From: RPQJ01 sp963754125
GTDB lineage: Bacteria; Pseudomonadota; Gammaproteobacteria; Steroidobacterales; Steroidobacteraceae
Length of the DNA stretch: 64,000 nt
Reading direction: 5' to 3'
Assembly (NCBI GenBank): GCA_963754125.1
Contig: CAVWEX010000001.1
Location: forward strand, 186,001 to 250,000
Shown here piece after piece: positions 61,492-64,000 of the stretch (position 1 is the first letter of the stretch; each line of letters starts with the position of its first letter). The notes under the pieces were generated by a model. It had not been told where the DNA came from. It ran no database searches and saw nothing but the letters and a program-made list of their open reading frames with translations. A program made the position numbers and the translations under genes.

Positions 61492-62592
61492 ATGAACAGA
61501 CATGCAGTCCTAGCGTCCGCCGTCGCCACGGCATTGCTCGCGAGCGCGGCGGCCCATGCCGACGATTCCAGCCTGCCGTGGAACGACGAGGTCGGACAGT
61601 GGTTCGTCGCGCCGTTCGCGGGCTACACCTTCGTCGACGATGACCGCCTGCTCGAGGACGACCTCGTCTACGGCGCGTCGGTCGGCAAGCACCTGAGCGA
61701 CCAATGGACCGTGCAACTCACCGGCTACACCAGCGAATTCGACAACGACGGCCTGCGGCCCGAATGGACCTGGCCGGCGAGCTTCGACGGCAGCATTTCC
61801 GGCGGCTCGGTCGACCTGCTGCGGGTATTCGCACGCGACAGCCGCCTCTCGCCCTACATCGTCGGCGGCATCGGCATGCAGAATTCGAACTACGAGGGTC
61901 TCGAGGGGGACGAGAACGTCACCGCATCGGCGGGCCTCGGCCTGATGTGGGACCTGATGCGCAGCGCCGACGGCTCGCGCACCGTGCAGCTGCGTCCCGA
62001 GATCCGTTCCCGCTGGGACCTGCAAAGCGGCAACACGCTGAACGACGTGGTCGCGCAGGTCGGCATCGCTTTCGGCTGGGGCGCGCCGCGCCCGGCGCCG
62101 GTCGTCGAGGAGCCGCCTGCCCCGCCGCCGCCGCCGCCGCCTGCTCCGGCCAAGTGCGCCGACAGCGATGGTGATGGCGTGTGCGACGAAGCGGACAAGT
62201 GCCCGAACACGCCGGCCGGCGCGAAGGTCGACAAGGTCGGCTGCCCGCTCGAGCAGACGCTGAAGGTGCTGTTCGACTTCGACAGCGCCGAGCTGCGCGC
62301 CGAGTCGATCACCGAGCTCGAGCGCGTGGTGACCTTCATGAACGACGTGCCGTTTGCGACGTCGCTGATCGAAGGCCACACCGACAGCGTGGGCAGCGAT
62401 GCCTACAACCTGAAGCTGTCGGATCGTCGTGCGAAGGCGGTGTACGACTACCTGACCTCGCGTGGCGTGGATCCGGCTCGCCTGAGCTCGATCGGCCACG
62501 GTGAGGCCAAGCCGATCGCCGACAACGCGACGGCCGAGGGTCGTCAGTTGAACCGTCGCGTGATGCTGATCCGAACGGATTCGGGCATGTAA
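61492..62592 (+). CDS. OmpA family outer-membrane protein
   Basis: 366 aa. Signal peptide MNRHAVLASAVATALLASAA ending at AHA, an eight-strand barrel (WFVAPFAGYTFVDDDR to VAQVGIAFGWGAPRP), a Pro hinge, a calcium-binding TSP3-like repeat (DSDGDGVCDEADKCPNTPAG) with disulfide Cys, and the OmpA peptidoglycan-binding domain (VLFDFDSAELRAESITELER, IEGHTDSVGSDAYNLKLSDR, RLSSIGHGEAKPIADNATAE). Structural link between outer membrane and peptidoglycan. Followed by a strong terminator, so likely monocistronic. Confidence 0.93.
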   Translation: MNRHAVLASAVATALLASAAAHADDSSLPWNDEVGQWFVAPFAGYTFVDDDRLLEDDLVYGASVGKHLSDQWTVQLTGYTSEFDNDGLRPEWTWPASFDGSISGGSVDLLRVFARDSRLSPYIVGGIGMQNSNYEGLEGDENVTASAGLGLMWDLMRSADGSRTVQLRPEIRSRWDLQSGNTLNDVVAQVGIAFGWGAPRPAPVVEEPPAPPPPPPPAPAKCADSDGDGVCDEADKCPNTPAGAKVDKVGCPLEQTLKVLFDFDSAELRAESITELERVVTFMNDVPFATSLIEGHTDSVGSDAYNLKLSDRRAKAVYDYLTSRGVDPARLSSIGHGEAKPIADNATAEGRQLNRRVMLIRTDSGM

Positions 62593-62619
62593 GCGACTGC
62601 AGGCTCCAGCGCTTGCCAC

Positions 62620-62656
62620 GAGGCCTCGGGACGCAAGTCCCGGGGCCTCTGCTTTG
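62620..62656 (+). terminator. Intrinsic terminator of the OmpA gene
   Basis: GAGGCC-T-CGGGAC and GTCCCG-G-GGCCTC form a 13-bp stem with one T-G wobble and a GCAA tetraloop, followed by TGCTTTG. It begins 28 nt after the stop. Confidence 0.75.
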
Positions 62657-62708
62657 TGCGGCTCGCCGCTGCGACCCGGGGGCGGCTGTGGGTGCGGTGC
62701 CGTGTGTG

Positions 62709-62778
62709 GGCGCCGGGCCGGGGTTGCTCCGGGCGCGCTCGGAAACAGGCGCGCCCTGCGCAACCCCGGCCCGGCGCC
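62709..62778. repeat. Inverted repeat 1
   Basis: A 19-bp perfect outer stem (GGCGCCGGGCCGGGGTTGC and its complement) plus an 8-bp inner stem (GGGCGCGC / GCGCGCCC) around TCGGAAACAG, separated by an imperfect triplet. Too long and G+C-rich for a plain terminator; REP/REPIN-like. Confidence 0.65.
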
Positions 62779-62980
62779 GGACACCAGGCGCCTGGGCGAG
62801 CCGGAGGACCGGCTCGCACGGCGCACGCAGCGTCGGCCGGATCCAGCGTGACGACCGCGGTACGGGGCGACCGCCCAGGCTGCCGACGGGTACTTGGAAC
62901 TCAACGCCGATTCCGGTCGACGTTACTTGCGCCGTGCGAGTGGCCGGCTCGGCGGCCATTCGCCCAGGCGCCGTGTGTCC
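62779..62980. repeat. Inverted repeat 2 (long, imperfect)
   Basis: Arms 62779-62825 and 62928-62980 are imperfect inverted copies, sharing GGACAC, GGCGCCTGGGCGA and CTCGCACGGCGCA, with about 100 nt between them. The loop shows no gene. Confidence 0.55.
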
Positions 62981-62986
62981 AGCGTC

Positions 62987-63039
62987 GGGAAAGGATTCGC
63001 AGAGGCCCGCATGTAGCGGGCCGGCGCGAATCCTTTCCC
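62987..63039. repeat. Inverted repeat 3
   Basis: GGGAAAGGATTCGC and GCGAATCCTTTCCC are perfect 14-nt arms, with an inner GCCCGC / GCGGGC stem. It lies about 90 nt before the receptor promoter. Confidence 0.6.
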
Positions 63040-63125
63040 AACGCCTGTCCCGCACTGCGTCCTCGAGTGTTGCGCTCGAGCCACAGCGCGATCGGGAGCC
63101 TGTTGTAGCGTTGTCGCAACATAGC

Positions 63126-63155
63126 TTCACTTTGCCCCGCATCCCGGCGTATGAT
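63126..63155 (+). promoter_or_regulatory. Candidate promoter of the 63287 TonB receptor
   Basis: TTCACT (63126) and TATGAT (63150) are 18 nt apart; the -10 is a good match. It predicts a leader of about 125 nt. Confidence 0.45.
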
Positions 63156-63286
63156 CCGCGTCCAATGGACCCGAATCTCGTCTCCACTTCCTGTGGTTTT
63201 CTGGTCCGGAGTCGTCTGGATTCGCCCGTGAGTCGCACCGGGCGGTCCTGTCCTCGCAATCTCGCAACACTCTCAGGAGTTATCTG

Positions 63287-64000
63287 ATGCCCAATCGAAA
63301 GATCGAGCGCGCCGTGCGCGTCGCGTTGATCGCCGCCTCCGCAGGCGCGGTCGCTTACGTCCCTGCAGCGTCCGCACAGGATGCGGAACTCGAGCAGATC
63401 GTCGTCACCGGTTCGCGCATTCCGCAGGCGAACCTCGAGGGCACGAGCCCGGTGTCGGTGCTCGGCGCCCAGGACGTGATGTTCGAGGGCACGGTGCAGG
63501 TCGAAGACCTCATCAACAACCTGCCCCAGGCCTTCGCTGACCAGGGCGGCAACATCTCGAACGGCGCAACGGGTACCGCAACGGTCAACCTGCGCAACCT
63601 CGGCACGGACCGGACCCTGGTGCTCGTGAACGGCCGCCGCATGCCGGCCGGCAGCCCCCAGGACGTGGCGGTTGACCTGAACGGAATCCCGGCCTCGCTG
63701 ATCGAGCGCGTCGAAGTGCTCACCGGCGGCGCCTCCGCGGTGTACGGCTCCGACGCCGTCGCCGGCGTGGTGAACTTCATCATGCAGGACGACTTCGAGG
63801 GCGTGCAGATCGACGCGAACTACAACGCGTACTGGCACGACAACAGCGACAACTTCACGCAGCGGCTGGTCCGCGACGCGGGCTTCAAGTCGGCCCCGGG
63901 CGAGGTGTGGGACGGCAGCGAGTACTCGCTCGGCATCACGATGGGTTCGAATTTCGCCGACGGCCGCGGCAACGCGACCATGTTCTTCGGCTACACGAGC
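63287..64000 (+). CDS. TonB-dependent receptor, N-terminal part (cut by window end)
   Basis: Starts at ATG 63287 with AGGAG seven nt upstream. Signal peptide RVALIAASAGAVAYVPAASA, TonB box ELEQIVVTGSRIPQANLEG, plug domain with VEDLINNLPQAFADQGGNIS, NLRNLGTDRTLVLVNGRRMP and RVEVLTGGASAVYGSDAVAG. The V-L-V-N-G-R-R-x-x and GGASAVYGSDAVAG forms are typical of the large receptors of xanthomonads and sphingomonads. The barrel continues past the window. The substrate is unknown. Confidence 0.92.
   Translation, partial: MPNRKIERAVRVALIAASAGAVAYVPAASAQDAELEQIVVTGSRIPQANLEGTSPVSVLGAQDVMFEGTVQVEDLINNLPQAFADQGGNISNGATGTATVNLRNLGTDRTLVLVNGRRMPAGSPQDVAVDLNGIPASLIERVEVLTGGASAVYGSDAVAGVVNFIMQDDFEGVQIDANYNAYWHDNSDNFTQRLVRDAGFKSAPGEVWDGSEYSLGITMGSNFADGRGNATMFFGYTS

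Larger units (their letters stand above)
62593..63286. other. 694-nt intergenic region
   Basis: No credible gene was seen. It holds the ompA terminator, a cluster of three inverted repeats and the promoter of the downstream TonB receptor, listed separately. Confidence 0.7.

Overview
The window is about 70% G+C by eye, densely coded, and reads as the chromosome of a Gram-negative gammaproteobacterium, probably an environmental, catabolically versatile lineage. Support comes from the rluD-pgeF-clpB block next to a divergent bamD, which is a gammaproteobacterial arrangement, plus TonB-dependent receptors, RND efflux, several outer-membrane beta-barrels and TtcA. No rRNA, tRNA, CRISPR array, insertion sequence or phage gene was recognised.

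Layout: 1-2.4 kb, end of an RND/NodT efflux operon. 2.4-7.9 kb, a minus-strand operon (acyl-CoA ligase, SCP2-type thiolase, carotenoid/stilbene cleavage oxygenase, tandem-HxlR regulator). 7.9-14.7 kb, nitronate monooxygenase, lipocalin-like protein, PaaN-like aldehyde dehydrogenase, a second thiolase and a TonB receptor; with the preceding operon this looks like a catabolic island. 14.8-16.6 kb, a GFA protein and a two-gene sortase/substrate pair. 16.7-25.6 kb, housekeeping (esterase, aspS, DUF502, FmdB-like, clpB, ZIP transporter, pgeF, rluD). 25.7-34.6 kb, a BamD fused to a beta-barrel, an NdvB-type GH17-GT2 glucan synthase, a giant DUF3683/FAD/Fe-S oxidoreductase and a small barrel protein. 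34.7-41.5 kb, small regulatory, envelope and stress proteins, pirin and a DPP III-like peptidase. 41.5-46.2 kb, a four-gene cassette with 4-nt overlaps at every junction (phosphatase-ADP-ribosylglycohydrolase, zinc peptidase, ATP-grasp ligase, TPR-Asp/Asn hydroxylase). 46.2-53.1 kb, a repeat element, ttcA, an M32 peptidase and an RND pump with adaptor. 53.2-58.7 kb, cysK, MaoC, phaR, glgA, a LEA-type lipoprotein and glgC (carbon storage). 58.9-61.4 kb, a PadR operon. 61.5-64 kb, an OmpA protein with a clear terminator, a cluster of inverted repeats, and the start of a TonB receptor cut by the window end.

About 30 single-base indels break otherwise intact conserved genes on both strands, mostly +1, often an extra G on the coding strand. 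This looks like residual long-read assembly error rather than biology. Coordinates of broken genes below span the inferred intact gene, and stated lengths are after removing the inferred indels.

The strongest candidates for new biology are the four-gene overlapping cassette, the BamD-barrel fusion and the minimal sortase system with an LPQTA substrate.
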